A stretch of DNA of 64,000 nucleotides, from the NCBI GenBank assembly GCA_003344405.1, contig NOWV01000026.1:186001-250000 (forward strand), in the 5' to 3' direction. This DNA is from Trichoplax sp. H2 (lineage: Eukaryota > Placozoa > Uniplacotomia > Trichoplacea). Made by a program: the position numbers and the translations under genes. This document shows positions 12,461 through 26,699 of this stretch, one piece after another; the stretch's first letter is position 1; each line of letters opens with the position of its first letter. The notes under the pieces were generated by a model. It was not told the origin of the DNA. It did no database searches and saw nothing but the letters and a program-made list of their open reading frames with translations.

Positions 12461-15400
12461 TTAAAAATTATTAATAATTGGCAAAGGGTGTGCCTCAGTA
12501 TTAAAAACATATTGATTAAGAGGCACGGGTTCTATCATTCTCCCTTCATCATCGTCATCAGAAAATAGTAAAAAGAGATATTTCAATGTTTCTGCTAAGA
12601 AGAAACTTTCTAATTTATCTCTATAACTGCCATGTTGCTTTACTGAATTAAGACTTGAATATCCATTTTCTACACGGCATTCTTTTTCGAACGCCTTAAA
12701 AATATTCCATCCATAATTTTTATATTTCGGGTCACGCGTTATTCTGTACAGTATGAACAAAGATTCAACGGTTTCTGGTCTTAATAGGTTATGGGCATCA
12801 TTAGGCTAGCACAAACGCAAGTAAAAGCAGTTACATAAAAAATAAAGAAGTTTCTCAAAATTGAATATTGCCTATAATTGCAAGATTATAATTATACTCG
12901 TATATTATTGATTAGTTACGGAACTAATGATACGAACCTTGACAATAATATCTTCGATCCCGTGTGGATTAGTATTAAAGTAAACAATTTCAGGGCTAAG
13001 TAACGTCGGCATTCGAGCATACATTTGATAACATGTTTCCGTTAATTCTTTTCCAATTTGTAGATGCTTAGCAGGTAAACCATTATGAGCTCCGAGTGCT
13101 AAATTACCGGCGAGAAAGCAAACCAAATGATCCTAATGAAATAGATAAAATAATTTTTACATCTTTCAAGAAGTGAAAAGTCTGCAATTTTACGATTAAT
13201 TATATTATTAGTATATCCCAATCGTAAATAGTTCAATCAATGTCTAGTTTTTAGAATAATGAGGAAATTTTATCTTAAATGCATTTGCTCTCACCATTTT
13301 GGGGCTAAATTGAGATCCGTGCATTTCTCCAACATAAGTCAGTTGGTTAGGAACAGATTTCTTGATCAAATGTTTTATAACACCATCCATGGCTTCTTCG
13401 TAATATTCCTTAAATCTGGAGGCAAACATTACCTTTTAGATAACTCATTTGTCAATGGTGTAACGGAAGCAGATATAGCGACTAGATTACACAGCAACTG
13501 ACCGAGTTTCCTGTTTATATGTTTGTAACCATTGCTTCAATAGATATTCATAATAGCTATCGCCTCTTGCACCTAAAGTAACAGTTCCAGATGTAAATTG
13601 GCCGGTATGTGTATTAATGTACATCGGGCAAAGTCCATCTTTCTTAGATAGCTTTTGAATCTTTGTTATTACATTATCAGCCAATCGCTAAATGACAGAA
13701 AAGGATTTCATGAGATCAAATGCCATAAATTTATCATTTTTGCAGGTAAATCGTAGCTAACAAAGCTATAGTTACTACGGGCAATACTTTGTAATTTTCG
13801 TCCTTAGTCAAGTAGGATAAATATCGAAACTCAAGTTGTATTGTTGAGACCTCTGAAAGACTGCTATCTCCGCCATATGATGGACCATGTGCAGTGCTAC
13901 TACCTAAATTAACATCAGAATATGGTATTCCAGATGGGGTGTTGAAAGCTGGAAGCAAACGATGTCCTAATTCCTTCTACAAAGTCGTATATTTTAATTA
14001 TTTAATTTTATTTAGTAATCAAAGATGACTCTGAGTTTACTACGGTACAATTTCATCTTTATAAGATAAGCTTGGTTAGAGTTTTACCATGTAGGTATAA
14101 TAAGTTAAAAAACTTTAGGGATTTGTTCTATATACTACCTTAGAGCGCACTTTTTCGATAAATTTATTATATTACTGTATATATATGGAGCTCCAATAAT
14201 GCATTTGTCAACAAACAACACAATTTATTATGGATATACTAGTAGCTACTATTAAACCATACAATCATAATCGATAATTTGTCTTCCTATTTACGAGTTA
14301 GGAATGAAAAAAATTTATAAATTTTGTAGTAAAATAGGTATTATCCTTACATGATTAAAAAATTTATATTCGGTAAAATCCTTTAATGGATACAGTACTT
14401 ACCGCTTGATTGAGAAAGACCTGATCTCCACTTATATTGTAAGCACTAAGCAATCCACCTAAAGCTCTGATAGTAATTTCAAATAAGTTTACATCGCGAT
14501 TCTTGTTAAAAGTTAACTTATTAGCGATCCAATCACGAGCTTCAGAATATTCGTCCTTTAATCCCATAATCAAAATGGTATCTATAGAATCGACAATAGT
14601 CAAACCTATATCGAACCATGTACTATGACTGCGTGATATCGGCCGTAACTCATCATGGCCCCAAGCAAATTTTTTATATCCCTGCCATGCATGCTGAAAT
14701 GCCTTCGCAACTTCCTTTTGTCTATCAGTTCTGTGGACTTTCCTATTTTGAGAAGGTTACAAAATATATACGCGTAAATACATTATAGGGTAAGATAGCA
14801 ATACAGTAATAGTAGTTATAAATTAGTCAATACATTGTGTTAATGTAACCAGTCGAGAAAACGTAAGTGTAGCTTACTAGTAATGATTATGTTACGGTCA
14901 ATCCCCGAGAACCGGCCATTCCCTATGACTGGCCGAGCAACTAGCTATTAACTCGGTCAATCCCTATGAATGGCCGAGTAACTGATCACCAATTTGGTCA
15001 ATCATATATGATAGTAAAGAATACGTATTTAAAACTAAAAGTTTCCGGATATCAGCCTGACAGATTGCCTGAGGGTGTAAACCAAGGACTTCTAAGAGGA
15101 ATTTCTTCGAAGTCTCTGGTATAAAGCGTGTAATAAATAAATGAATAGCACGTCTCCGTTGACTACAGTATAATAGGTATTATACAGATCGCTTAGCAAC
15201 TTCGAACTAAAAGAATTGCTAATATTTGAGTAAAAATTTACTAATACAGAGTAATTTCGGAATTAAACATTAGGGTGAATATAGTGTGCAAGTTTAACTG
15301 CAATTACTGCATTCTACTATTATAGCATATACTAAAACAATTCTGAATATTTAAACAGTGGCTAAATTTTTATAGCTTTTGATTATCTCCATTAAATTAA

Positions 15401-18400
15401 AGCAAAAAATATTGAATTACGCCTGTAAACCTTTTTGAAGAAACCGAAATAATAGAATGATATACTATGATAATCACTTTTTGAGTACGTAGTATTGTTT
15501 TATAGTATTTAATTGAGTATGAATATAATTCTTAAGGCTTTAATATCCAGTTTTACCGCAATTACGGTCCTTATTTTACTTGATTATAAATTTTTTTGTA
15601 AGGAATAGGAAGTACTTTTAATTTAGTTAGTGGACGACATTGTACTGAAATTGACTTGCGAGTATCACTTTTAACATACTATAGTACAGCATAAAGGATA
15701 AGCATTGTATTACCATTGCCTAATATTATCTAGCCAACTGCTAGTCCTTTTACTCATTTTTGGCGGCGAATCGCTGACAATTTGCTCGCTGTTTGTATCA
15801 GATAAATGAGGATGCATAGGGCGCACAGGTCGATTTACGAGAATCTTTTCAGGGTTGTTAGTTTTATATCTTGATTTACCGGCTGCTTTATCGCGGCGAA
15901 TATCTTCCATTATTCGCTGAGTATCAAGTTGAACGTTATTGCTTGATACTTTTACAATGGCTAGCATAACCAATGCAATAGTACCACATATAGCGATAAA
16001 TCTTTGAAAGCTAGACATTCGGTTCCATGCCTGATAAATATAAGGAGCTGATTACTATTTATACCTAATAAATACAATAAAACTCGCGTAAAAGCAGTAA
16101 AATTTAGATAACAGCTAAATATATTTAGAAGTTTTCATTCAATTTAAGCTCGGTCTCATCCGTCATAATTTGCTCTCACTATATCAAGTACTCCTAGCAT
16201 AGTGAACGTACATACCGTACTATCCACGAAGACTCGCCTCGATCATTCGCATCGAGCGAGCAAGATAGGCAATGCTAAAGTTATCTTACAAAAAACATGT
16301 GGCGGTATAACACTTGCCCTGAAACGGAACAATAACTGTAGTCTACGAACCACAGGATTATAACGAGAACAAAAGTAAAGTCTTAGCAGATGGTAATTTA
16401 TTATCATATAAGAAAGGAAGATCCATTAGGCTAAAGGGTATTATAAAGCTCGCATAGATTATAATAATTTATGAATACAGTTTAGCGAAGCCATACTCAA
16501 GATAAATTGTAAACTGTTATTGCTATATCTACGAGCACTACGTGGTATTTATGCTAGCGATAAATCATTTTTAAAAGAGCTAACAGTTGAAGTTAATATT
16601 TTATTTACAGTACAATTAGCGAAAATTAATTATGCGTATAGTATAAACAAAAAAGTTTTAAAGACAAAAAGTAGAAATCCAGACTGTTTACCTAGAAAAG
16701 TGTTGCTTTATAGAATTTATTATCGGAGGTGGTGATTTTTTTATCTCGAATAAAAAAGATATGACGAATAGTAGCTTTTTTAATGGATAGTAAAGGAGAA
16801 AAAGTAAGTGACTTAACCAACTTCAACTGCGATCAATTACGCATTAGCTGATTTCGATTAGACGCCGTATTTACATTAAACAGTGAAAGTAGAGACGCTG
16901 AGGGCCGAAAGAAGATATACTAAGATACTAAGTTAGTTAATTTCAATTGTAATCAATAGGACGTTGATTGATTTCGATTGGTGATACTGTACGTGGATTT
17001 TATAGTGAAAATAGACATAAGGAGGGTCCGTAATATAAGGTACAGTAAAATATTTAAGTGAACATGAGGATTTTTACTGCATGTAAGTGTATGCTATCGA
17101 GAGTAAATCTGCCTGCTGTAACTTTGGAGTTGAGATAATGAAGATAGCGGTGCAATGGCATTTAAGTGCGATAATACTGTTGGGTATTGCGGAAATGTAG
17201 TATCTGAGAGAATATCCTGAATCTGGATTTTACGTTTTAGGCCATAAATTATCTTTTACAGTATTTAAAGGTTAACATATAATCAAAGTAATTCATGATA
17301 GATTATTTTAACATAATAACTGATACTTATACAGTAGCACTACAACCACAACTAGTTTAATGAAATATAATCTTGCGGTGAATCATTCAAATCTACGTAT
17401 TCCTAATGGTGTATAATATATATATATATAATTATATAGTATTATGTAAAACAGTCGTAATCATTTTGTAATTTTTTAAAACACTTTAGAAGGCTCTGTA
17501 ACTAGGACAAATTCAGTACAGTATAGTGTAAATAGGACCAGGTTAGTAATAATTTAATAGATACTTAATGCTAGTGCTGTACAGCTACGGATCACTAGTG
17601 GTCCATGGTCCAGTGGATGGCATAGGTTGTATAATATGAATATAACATAGTTGATGACATAGACAATGAGCTGGTACATCGTCATCAGGAACAAGTTGTT
17701 TAACTGAAAATGCCCTCATTTAGTGTGCCGTATAACAGTACGTTTGCTTCGTGTCACATTTTGGATAAGAGTTACAATTGGGGTAGTGTACAGATTATAC
17801 TGCATGTACACCTGTGCAAGTCCGGTCTTTCAACTATTAAAGATGGAGACTATACGCGGAAAGTATTGTAAATATAAAATAGCGTAGATAGTTAGAATGT
17901 TAAGTAGTTGATAGCGAGATTTATGCAAGACTCGAGATATGACGTGTGTAGTGTAGAGACCCTTAGAGAGGGTCTCTAGTTTACTGTATAAACGTTTACG
18001 TTAAAATATTGCACAAGCCTGAAGAATTCATGCTAAATTTATAACTTCTGAGCATTTTATTGGCAAACCATCGGCTTACAGCATTAAGTATTTTTTAAAG
18101 TTGCTTGCATGAAATGTATAACAAAGTCCTTAAGTAGCTCCAAAAGTTATTTGCAGTAATGAATAATAAATGTACTTATTTCCGTACGGATGTAAATCGT
18201 AGTGTAGAGAATATGCTACATACTATACCGTAAATATATAGTCATGAAATACGCGTATTTCATGTTAACTGTTATTGCAAGAAGTTAGTATTGAGATTTA
18301 AGACTTCCAAAGTAGCAACTTGGTTAAGAACGAAAATCGACATTACCTGAGAATTACGAGTAACTTAATTGGTCGTTCACTTACCCTTTTCAAAGATACT

Positions 18401-18492
18401 GGTCGTCTGGATTTACTGTTATAATAATCCGCATCAACTTGCTTGATATCCATACCGATAAATTCTCGTTGGTTCGAGGTATATTTATTCAT
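12461..18492 (-). CDS. MAN1B1: Endoplasmic reticulum alpha-1,2-mannosidase I (GH47)
   Basis: Eight exons on the minus strand: 18492-18385, 16030-15714, 14742-14403, 13976-13788, 13687-13503, 13415-13295, 13132-12938, 12805-12461; about 599 residues. The first exon ([13 protein letters not shown]...YNSKSRRP) matches the cytosolic tail of human MAN1B1 (HRDFIS...YDNSKSWR), which places the true start about 2.4 kb upstream of the membrane exon. A single hydrophobic segment ([18 protein letters not shown]) makes it a type II membrane protein. The luminal GH47 domain keeps [56 protein letters not shown] and the closing FNTEAHPLP, including the calcium-binding Thr. Family role: trims Man9GlcNAc2 to Man8B on glycoproteins in the ER or Golgi and feeds ER-associated degradation. 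The stem is much shorter than in human (699 residues). The C-terminus has a small DDDDEGR loop. Confidence 0.95.
14890..15006. repeat. Short imperfect tandem and inverted repeat in a MAN1B1 intron
   Basis: GGTCAATCCC...GGCCGAG units recur at about 14897, 14956 and 14996. The middle unit, ACTCGGTCAATCCCTATGAA then TGGCCGAGT, is an imperfect palindrome. No coding potential. Function unknown. Confidence 0.55.
16031..18384 (-). other. Long first intron of MAN1B1
   Basis: No extra exon recognised. It holds a short perfect hairpin at 17954-17978 (arms TAGAGACCCT and AGGGTCTCTA). Open frames here, such as the 71-residue frame at 16520-16735, have no homology that I recognise and no exon signals. 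Confidence 0.5.
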
Positions 18493-21249
18493 AGTGTTTA
18501 AAATGTTCAATTAACGTTATACGAGTAATGATACAGTAATACGCGTAAGCCTGACTGTTTCAACTTTTTTATATGGTATTAATATTCGAGAACAAAATTC
18601 TGAAAATAAACCACCAATAATCTATAAGCTATATTCAGTTTCAACTAGAGATACTATGTGTATTTATGCTCTACTGTACTCTTCTCAATTGATAGCAAAA
18701 CAACTTATTGCACAGAATTTATAAATAGATAATATGTTTTGATCAAGTGATCAATGAAAGAGCTGCAACTAGGTATCCTGCAGGTTAACTTTGTGGTCTT
18801 CGTTTGCGTAGTGTTAATCGGAGTGAACAGTCTTTAGGCGTTATATTAACCGACATTAATATGCAAGCAAAATTGAGTCGTTGCCTCCACCAACGCTTTC
18901 AACTGCTAAAACTGTCTTTCTTTAGTGAGCAGGTATCTCGATGATGATTCTAGATTTACACTAAGTATAGTAGTAGAGTAAGTAGCCAAGTTAAAAATCG
19001 AAGAGGCCGAACCAGTTTCCATCTGGTTTTACGTAGTATAATACAGCACAGTTCTGTACATTGAGTACAATCCAACACAGTAATAAGACTATAGGACGAT
19101 TGATACGGGTCGGATTAGGTTCAATCGGCTAAGAGCTGTCGTTACTGTAGTGTACAGTACGAATTAGTAGGCAGTAAAGATATAAATCTCTAGGTTTCCT
19201 TCCGGTAGTCCATCCAGCTCTAGTGCACAATGCACAATACTTGTCGACGTGTCATGCACACTTGCACAGTTGAGGTTTTCATACTGCACGTAGGTCTGGT
19301 CTACAAAGAATGCAAAGATTGTACAATGTACAGTACCGTAAGAAGTCAATAGGTTTAGTATGAAGAAAAGCCTTGAATTTAAAATTTTACCCACTACTTT
19401 ACACTACTGCAGATTCACACGCGTTGAAGATTAGGATAGAGAGAACATTACTGTATCGCCAATTTTAACAAGGAATTGTCACGTCTCTCTGTCTCATTAC
19501 TCTAAAGTAATAATATAAAAAGTAACGTTCGATCGAATAATAATATAACAATAAACACACAGTAAGTCAGCAAGTGTTCTGAGATTGCCTCTCAGGTAGC
19601 CCTGGAGGCATTAGGTGCATGACTTTTCAGAGTCTTTAGAGTAATCACAGATATCATCCATCATTCAGGTTCAGAATGGCTCCAAATAATTTTATCCATG
19701 TACCTATTTTTGGCGGAGATGTTAACGGGGCCTTAGTGCATATTATTTACTACAGTGTAAATAACGTATATAATGGATAGTACAGTACGATAATAATGGT
19801 GCACTTATGGCACGAAAGGGGTACTAAGACTTTACGAAAGCACTATGAAGCAGACACCGTACTTTAGTAATGCATAAAAGGTTGACGGCTAATAATGTTA
19901 TCCAATGGTATCTGTACGCAAAGTCATTTATACTGATTAACTCAGTCACTGAGTGTAGTTAAACGTACGTACAATACAAATACTAATTTGATGTATTACT
20001 CCTTCTTATTCTGAACTTTTAAAAGCTCGTTTACATTACTGTTTTATTAATCCTTCTCAGATTATTTAATTATTATCCACGCTAAAGATCCTGAAAGAAT
20101 AGTCTAGATCATACATACTTTACACGCATCCAATTTTATATACGGTATGTCAAATTCTTTTCACTCATACATACGCGTAGATCATTGATGACAACATATG
20201 TACGTGTACTGCATGCGCATGGCTTGATGTAATTAATTTAATTTAATGTACAGTTAATTGAAATCTGGTCAACGATCTTGATTCGATAGTTTTTATTGAG
20301 TAATCACTACCTACCAACAACATTCTTTTCGTTATTATGACATTTGTTCCGTCCTGCTTTAAATCTACAAATCAATGAATTTCGTCTGAATGCCCTCATA
20401 ATAACGGTATTATTCTCAAATTAACATGATAATAACCTATATACAAGTATATGTATGCCATATACTATAGTACGCCTTTGCGTATAACAATCAATATTAT
20501 ACTATACATGCTAATATATTACGATTACATTGTAATTTTGGAATTCATTAATTTCTAAATATACCATGACTTCTCCTATAGCCTTAGGTGGCTTAACCTC
20601 AATTGTAATTTGCACCGTTAGTTTATTATTTTAATTTGTATCTTCTTCTTTTTTTTTGGAGAGTATTAGCTGCTATCAATTTACCTACGTATCTATGCCA
20701 GTTGTTGTTCTCGTATTTTCTATTAATGCTACACTATGCTTGACGATATGTAAGAGAGATCTTTTTGCAGATATTATACATCTTATATGCAGCAACTTAA
20801 CGACGACTGATCGTTGAAATAGCGATAATTGGATCAATATCATAGAAAATAAATGTATAAGTAGAAACGATAATGATGTAAGTTTACCCTTAATTTGATT
20901 AGTTTTGTTAATTGTTACGACGCAGATTGCTGTAAGTATTCTGAATATGTGATTGTTAGTATACAGAATGTTTTAAAAAATTAGAATTATCATATAGACT
21001 TCATTAATTTCCGAATTCTCTTGACACCAGTTCAAGAAACTAATACACTCAGAGCGATTTAAAAATGAATCGAACATCTGCTAGTGTATCAGATAAATAA
21101 TCGCTTTTAACTAATGCATTTTCTTTCATAAATTTTAGTCATAAAACGGATTTCATCATATCTAAAATTAAAACTATAAATAGAAAAAATTGGTAGCATA
21201 TACATGTCTTAATGTTTATGCTATACAGTATTTCGTTGTATTTATTAAA
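18493..21249. other. Intergenic, no gene recognised
   Basis: Spacer between the divergent MAN1B1 and the next plus-strand genes. No exon with splice signals and recognisable protein was found. A few scattered TACAGTAC units (around 19150 and 19780) are the only repeats noticed. Confidence 0.4.
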
Positions 21250-21664
21250 ATGGACGAACTTTTGACAATAGCTCATAATTACTTCAATGATGGCAGACTT
21301 CTAGATTTTCTTATAAAGTATGAAATCTTACGTATGAAATCTTACGTACGAATGAATAGATAAAAACCATATTTTCTAAATTGCTGTAGTTTTAAAATGA
21401 AATCAATCTTCAACTACAGGTATATCAAAGGAGATAACTTATATGACTACCAGACGAATATCTGAATTATCACTAAACTACTACAAGAGTTTATCGAGAG
21501 TAGTAAACATAGTCGTTACTGATCTTAATTTTTATGAAAAATTAATTGAGCTTTGCAACCACCTGCTCATATTTAAGTTCCCAGAAAATGATCAAGACAC
21601 AGATTTAACGTTATATTCATTGAATTGTCAAGATTTATTTGATTATTTGACAAAAAAGTGTTGA
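21250..21664 (+). CDS. Hypothetical two-exon small protein
   Basis: Putative exons 21250-21331 (ATG, donor C|GTATGA) and 21420-21664 (acceptor CAACTACAG, stop TGA) join in phase to give about 108 residues. The protein starts MDELLTIAHNYFNDGRLLDF and ends FDYLTKKC. It is mostly helical-looking, rich in Leu, Tyr and Asp, with no signal peptide or membrane segment. I do not recognise a family. The second frame is 81 codons and the first has a plausible protein composition, but a different donor near 21317 would give a short frame that stops at once. It could be a real lineage-specific gene or chance. Confidence 0.28.
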
Positions 21665-22697
21665 TGTAATTGTAGTTTATTTAACATGCCTTCTTTTTAA
21701 GTAGTGTTAATTTATCTCCCCACAATGAAATTACCAAGCATTAGTAAAGAGATAACCTTAACGATAATCTTCAAGAAAGAGCGAAGTAAATGTATAATTG
21801 CAGCAATTAATTTCAATGTGAATGAGAATAGGATAGACGAGGCACTCTTAACCTATTCTATTTCCGTTTAGATGTTCCTCTCTATATATCTACGCGTACT
21901 TATACTACAGCAATTAAGCTTCGATTACCGGCAATACATTAATTTAATTTTATATACAACATAACTTTCTTCTCGTACATTAGATTCTTAATTAAAGGAT
22001 ATGTTTATGGCTAAGTACATGGAATCAATGTTGCATGATAAAAGCGAATTTGAATTTTCTTATAAATTAGTTTTATTATATCGTAAACCTAATTAGCAAC
22101 AAGTCTGTAATATATACTGTATGCTATAAATTTTAAAAATGATTTGCATAGAATAGCGTATATATTACTTCTATTACATGAACATAGCTATCAAAAAAAT
22201 AGGTGGATATTTCATTAATATAGGTTAAACTCTACGTACTTACATAATCTGATAAAAGTTTCCAAAATATTTTTCAATGTCAGTTGAATTCTTTTCGTCC
22301 AATTGGATATTACTATCAACAACAGAATGCGTATATAAATTATATACTCGAACGCATATTTTGTCAAATTTGTGTAATTACATACGTAGCGTATGCTATT
22401 GTCAGAGTATGAATTAATCAACTCATAAGATGTTTTTATATTGCTCTAGTAATTTTTAGTAACCATGACAGTTAAAGGGTAAGATATGATTCCAAGATTA
22501 GTTCCATAATTTGATTTAAATTTATCATTTAATACTTGGATAATTAATACATGCGAAAACCGATACAGTAATCTATTAACACTGAAGCATAGAACTGTGG
22601 GGCTTACATAGAGATTAACAGTATAACCGCTAGTTCATTTCTCTATATCGGACACTACTCTAAATTTAAACTTCAAGGATTTAACTGATCCTTCGAA

Positions 22698-25600
22698 ATG
22701 GCAGGACGTCCATTCTTTGCTATTATTAACAATATGGGCGTCTTTGTTGACGATTCAGTAACGTCTATAGAGTAACATGTAATAATACATACGCTCAACA
22801 AGTGGTGTTTTCTTCCAACTAATGGCATTAAATATTAAGTTAAATTTTATTAGTAAGTAAGCTTAAGTTCATAGCACTATTCTTATATTTATTAAATCAT
22901 AACCGTCAGCCTCAGCATTCTCATCCAATTGTATCATTTTCGTTGAAATTATTGCCATAGTTTTGAATATTTTATCACTAGATTATCACTACGTATTCCA
23001 TTACTCAGTTAAAAAGATAAAGGCCATACTGTCGTTTCTAACCATTTTCATTCGCTACTGTAGTGAAACCAAAATTTATGCAAGAGATACCATAGTTGAT
23101 CGACTGTCATACTTGATCAGTTTATTGTTTGTTTGTTTAAATCATAAAGTAATGACTTCTACTTGTATCAAGTTATCGAATATTTTACTGTTGTAGGACT
23201 GCTATCAGTCGTGGATGGATAGTCAGTTAAGATTATCGTAATTTGCCGATATATGCCTAAATTTAATCAATATTTAAACGAGAGAAAGATCGTTCGCAGA
23301 GCCATGTTTACGGCCTTGCTCGCCGACTTTTAGATGAAACGCAATACATTAATCCAATATCAAAAGAAGATTGCGAAAAAGGATTACATCTAAGACTTCA
23401 GATTAATAAAATGGTAAGTATTTCGGACTTATATAAACATTTCATTATCACAGAGTTAACGAACGATTGTGAAATTACTGTAGTACTAAAATTACAATAT
23501 TATCGAGATTAATAGCCATTAGTCGTGGAGTCAATTTTTTTTGGCCGTAATTAATAAATCGCCATCATGTTTTGATAAATAAAAATAAAATTTCTTAATT
23601 TATGTAGTCAAGCTAATTTTAAGCTTTGCATCCAACTGTAGCGCACATTAATAATTCCGATGGTGATCAAGGATTTAACTTCAATGCTAAACCCGTAGAA
23701 CTACAATTGATAATTTAATGATAATGCAAGAATCGACAATAAACATAAATTAAATTAAAACTCAAGAAATTGATTGTAATTGGCTAAATTACCAATATAG
23801 TATTGCGTCACCGGTTCGCCTCTCATGAATCTTGTTTAATCGTTCTGATAGTTATAATTTATGTTATAAGGTTAATATTTAGCTATCTCTGCAGTTGTTA
23901 TAAATTAGTAAAATGTTTACATCACATCCTTATCGCTTTGTTGAAGTAATACATAGACTAGTAGTGTTCTAAAGTTTTTATGTATCTAAGATTTCAACTA
24001 ACACTTCGGATGCCTTCAGTGATAGGACCGGCGACAGGATCTTAGATTTTGTCGAATTATTGGTTACTCGCTTGCATTATTCGTTTGTGTATTTATTAAT
24101 TCAAATACTATATAACATCTCTTAATAAATTCCTTTTACACATATAGAAACTCGAATCATTACCTACATATCCAATTCAATCTATGGTGGCGTATTTGTT
24201 AGCTGCTATTGTTGCTGTATGCATTATAGTATACTTGTTAGGATGTATTTGGTGTCGACGTAAAGAAATGAGCGCAATTGATGCAGCTGAACTATCAGCT
24301 CTAGTTACAAGCAGGAAAATGGCTAAAAGATATTATCGCATTAAAAGATCAAAACAAGAAGTCAAGAAATTATCTTTAGATTTTCCTTCCTTGGATAATC
24401 CTCAAAACAAGACAGTAAAAACAGATAAAATTAATTATAATTCAACTTCTTGGTCAGCTCGTGGTCGGCATAATGGTGTATTACATCAGCATCATTTAAG
24501 TGATAGCGAGATACCGGTGACTGAATTATCATCGACCGTACAGACTTCTAATTTGGGCTCAGGTACTAATTTGCCGAGGGTGCTACAGAGAAGTTATAGC
24601 GCTGATTTAAACTTGAAAGAAGCGCAATCAACTCGAGAAGAATTAAATAAAATTTTTCAAATAAAAAGCAAAATGCTAGTTAAACAGCTGAGCAAGCGAG
24701 GACCATCGAAGGTATGCTAAATTAGGAATTGATAATTTTAACAATTAGAATTATGAAACACACAGGTATAACATTATTAGAATTATTTACTATTACGTAA
24801 GTACACTGTACAGTAAGATAGTTGTAACGATAAGCAGTTACCTAGACGTACTACACGCAGTGTTAAGATGAGATAATGTAGTGGATTTACTAAGATAAGA
24901 GTATGATACGGTATTGCGGATGTAACGCGGCATAATGTGTGGCCTCTTAGACTGTAGTTAGTATTTAAAAGGCAGTAGATCTTAAGTAAAGGCAGAATTA
25001 GTAAGCTTACCAGGTGGAGTATATCTGCGTCAATTTACCCCCATCGTTAACGTCTATGCAGCGAACACAACGTTTACTACATAATTTAATGGAAAAGCTT
25101 GAAGTTTTTGAAAAGATTGCATAATACGTATTACAGAATAAAAATAACATTACCATTCGTATAATTAGCGATGATAAGTAATTGTAAGAATCTACTTTGC
25201 CTAGGCTAACACCCTACCCAAAAATTATAAGGATTTATCAGTCAGTGGATCCATCCAGTTTACACTCAAGTATAATGAAACAGAGCAAACTTTATTCGTA
25301 AACGTGGTTAGCATTCTTAATCTGCTTGAGAAAGAGCACAAGAATTTGTGTGATCCATTTGTTATGATTCAAATTTTGCCTCAAGACGGTGATACCTTGA
25401 CAGGAGTCACAAAAATCAAGCGCAAGACTATTCAACCTGTATTTAATACAACGTTTTGCTTTAAAGGAACAGTAAGAGATCTTAAAAGGAAATCAATAGA
25501 ATTTTTAGTTTTAGATTACAACAAACAAAAACCACACAAAATTTTGGGTCAAGTTTTATTTCCTTTGGGTTTCTATGCCTTCAAAGAAGAATTATCATTG

Positions 25601-26699
25601 CATTGGAAACGACTAGGAGTATGTCCTAAGGTAATGAATAAGTAGATAATTTTGCTTTAAATAAAATAAAATGTATTTAAGTTCCTGTTTAACTTCCGAA
25701 TATTTTCTTAAAAAGAGATCTTATTGATCAAAGACAACCTACAAAATTGAATTCTGTTGCTTTGTAGTTAAGAGTTATTGCTACTTCGAAGCTATGTTCT
25801 AATGATAAAGATTAAACTTGTATATTGTACGGTAACTTTAGATATTAATATTTCTACATACTCACCATAAATCAATATGAATTGGAATATAAGATAGATT
25901 ATGTAAAGGCTGTTTATGCTAGTACTTGTATATAATGATACTGCACAACTGTAAATTGACAATATACTCCTATTTCCAATGTTAAATTATTGTTTCATTA
26001 TTGCATAGGAATTTCCGAGCCCTGGCGAAATACAGTTATCTCTTAGACACGTGCCATCAGAGGCAAATGATGAGGAATTAATCGTCGTTGTTCACCAAGC
26101 AAGAAATTTGTTACCAATGGATATCAATACCAGCTTATCGGGTAAAGCACGCATTAACAGGGCGGATGCAGCATTTACGCCGACATCTATTACAAAAAAA
26201 CGTCTTGTATTAATTAGAAAACTCGTATATTCATTATATTCAATCTCGATAAAAATGCACGTATTTTAATACTTTCTCAGTGTCATATGTAAAATTATGC
26301 TAAAAATTTCATAAATATTGGACTATAAGGGTGTGCTTTATTTTTATCTAACCAACATTATAATATTCATACGCTGTTGTAGACGCTCTTGTGGAAATCA
26401 CTATTAATACGTCCAGAATACAGACACAGAAAAGAAAAACACAAACCGAAAGGCGATCTTTGAATCCCATCTATGAAGAAACCTTCCATTTTAAGGTGTC
26501 ATCTATGGAATTGGCGAGTGCAACGATTAGATTTGATGTTATACATGATCAAGCCCCTATTGAATATTATACCATTGGTTACATTATTATGGAAGGGAGT
26601 CCATCTATTGGAAAGGATATCCAACGGCCCTTCTTCTTGCATTCCCTTCAGTCAACTGAAATCAGTAAGATTTGGTTTCCCTTGAACATACACGTATGA
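22698..26699 (+). CDS. Synaptotagmin-like protein: one membrane segment plus two C2 domains
   Basis: Exons 24148-24711, 25232-25630, 26009-26141 and 26383-26699 are secure. 23300-23413 is probable, and 22698-22757 (ATG, MAGRPFFAIINNMGVFVDDS) is a possible first exon; all join in phase, for about 528 residues. A hydrophobic segment (MVAYLLAAIVAVCIIVYLLG) is followed by CIWCRRKE, a Cys/basic stop-transfer stretch that could be palmitoylated. A linker of about 150 residues leads to C2A (about 248-380) and C2B (about 381-528). This is the synaptotagmin layout, so a role in membrane traffic is inferred. The calcium sites look degenerate. C2A keeps the DP aspartate of loop 1, but loop 3 reads LDYNKQKPHKILG, losing two Asp. 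C2B loop 1 keeps MD and SD, but loop 3 reads VIHDQAPIEYYTIG, with no Asp at the three ligand places. The closest human group cannot be fixed by eye; the atypical Syt12/14/16/17 types are candidates. Confidence 0.75.
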
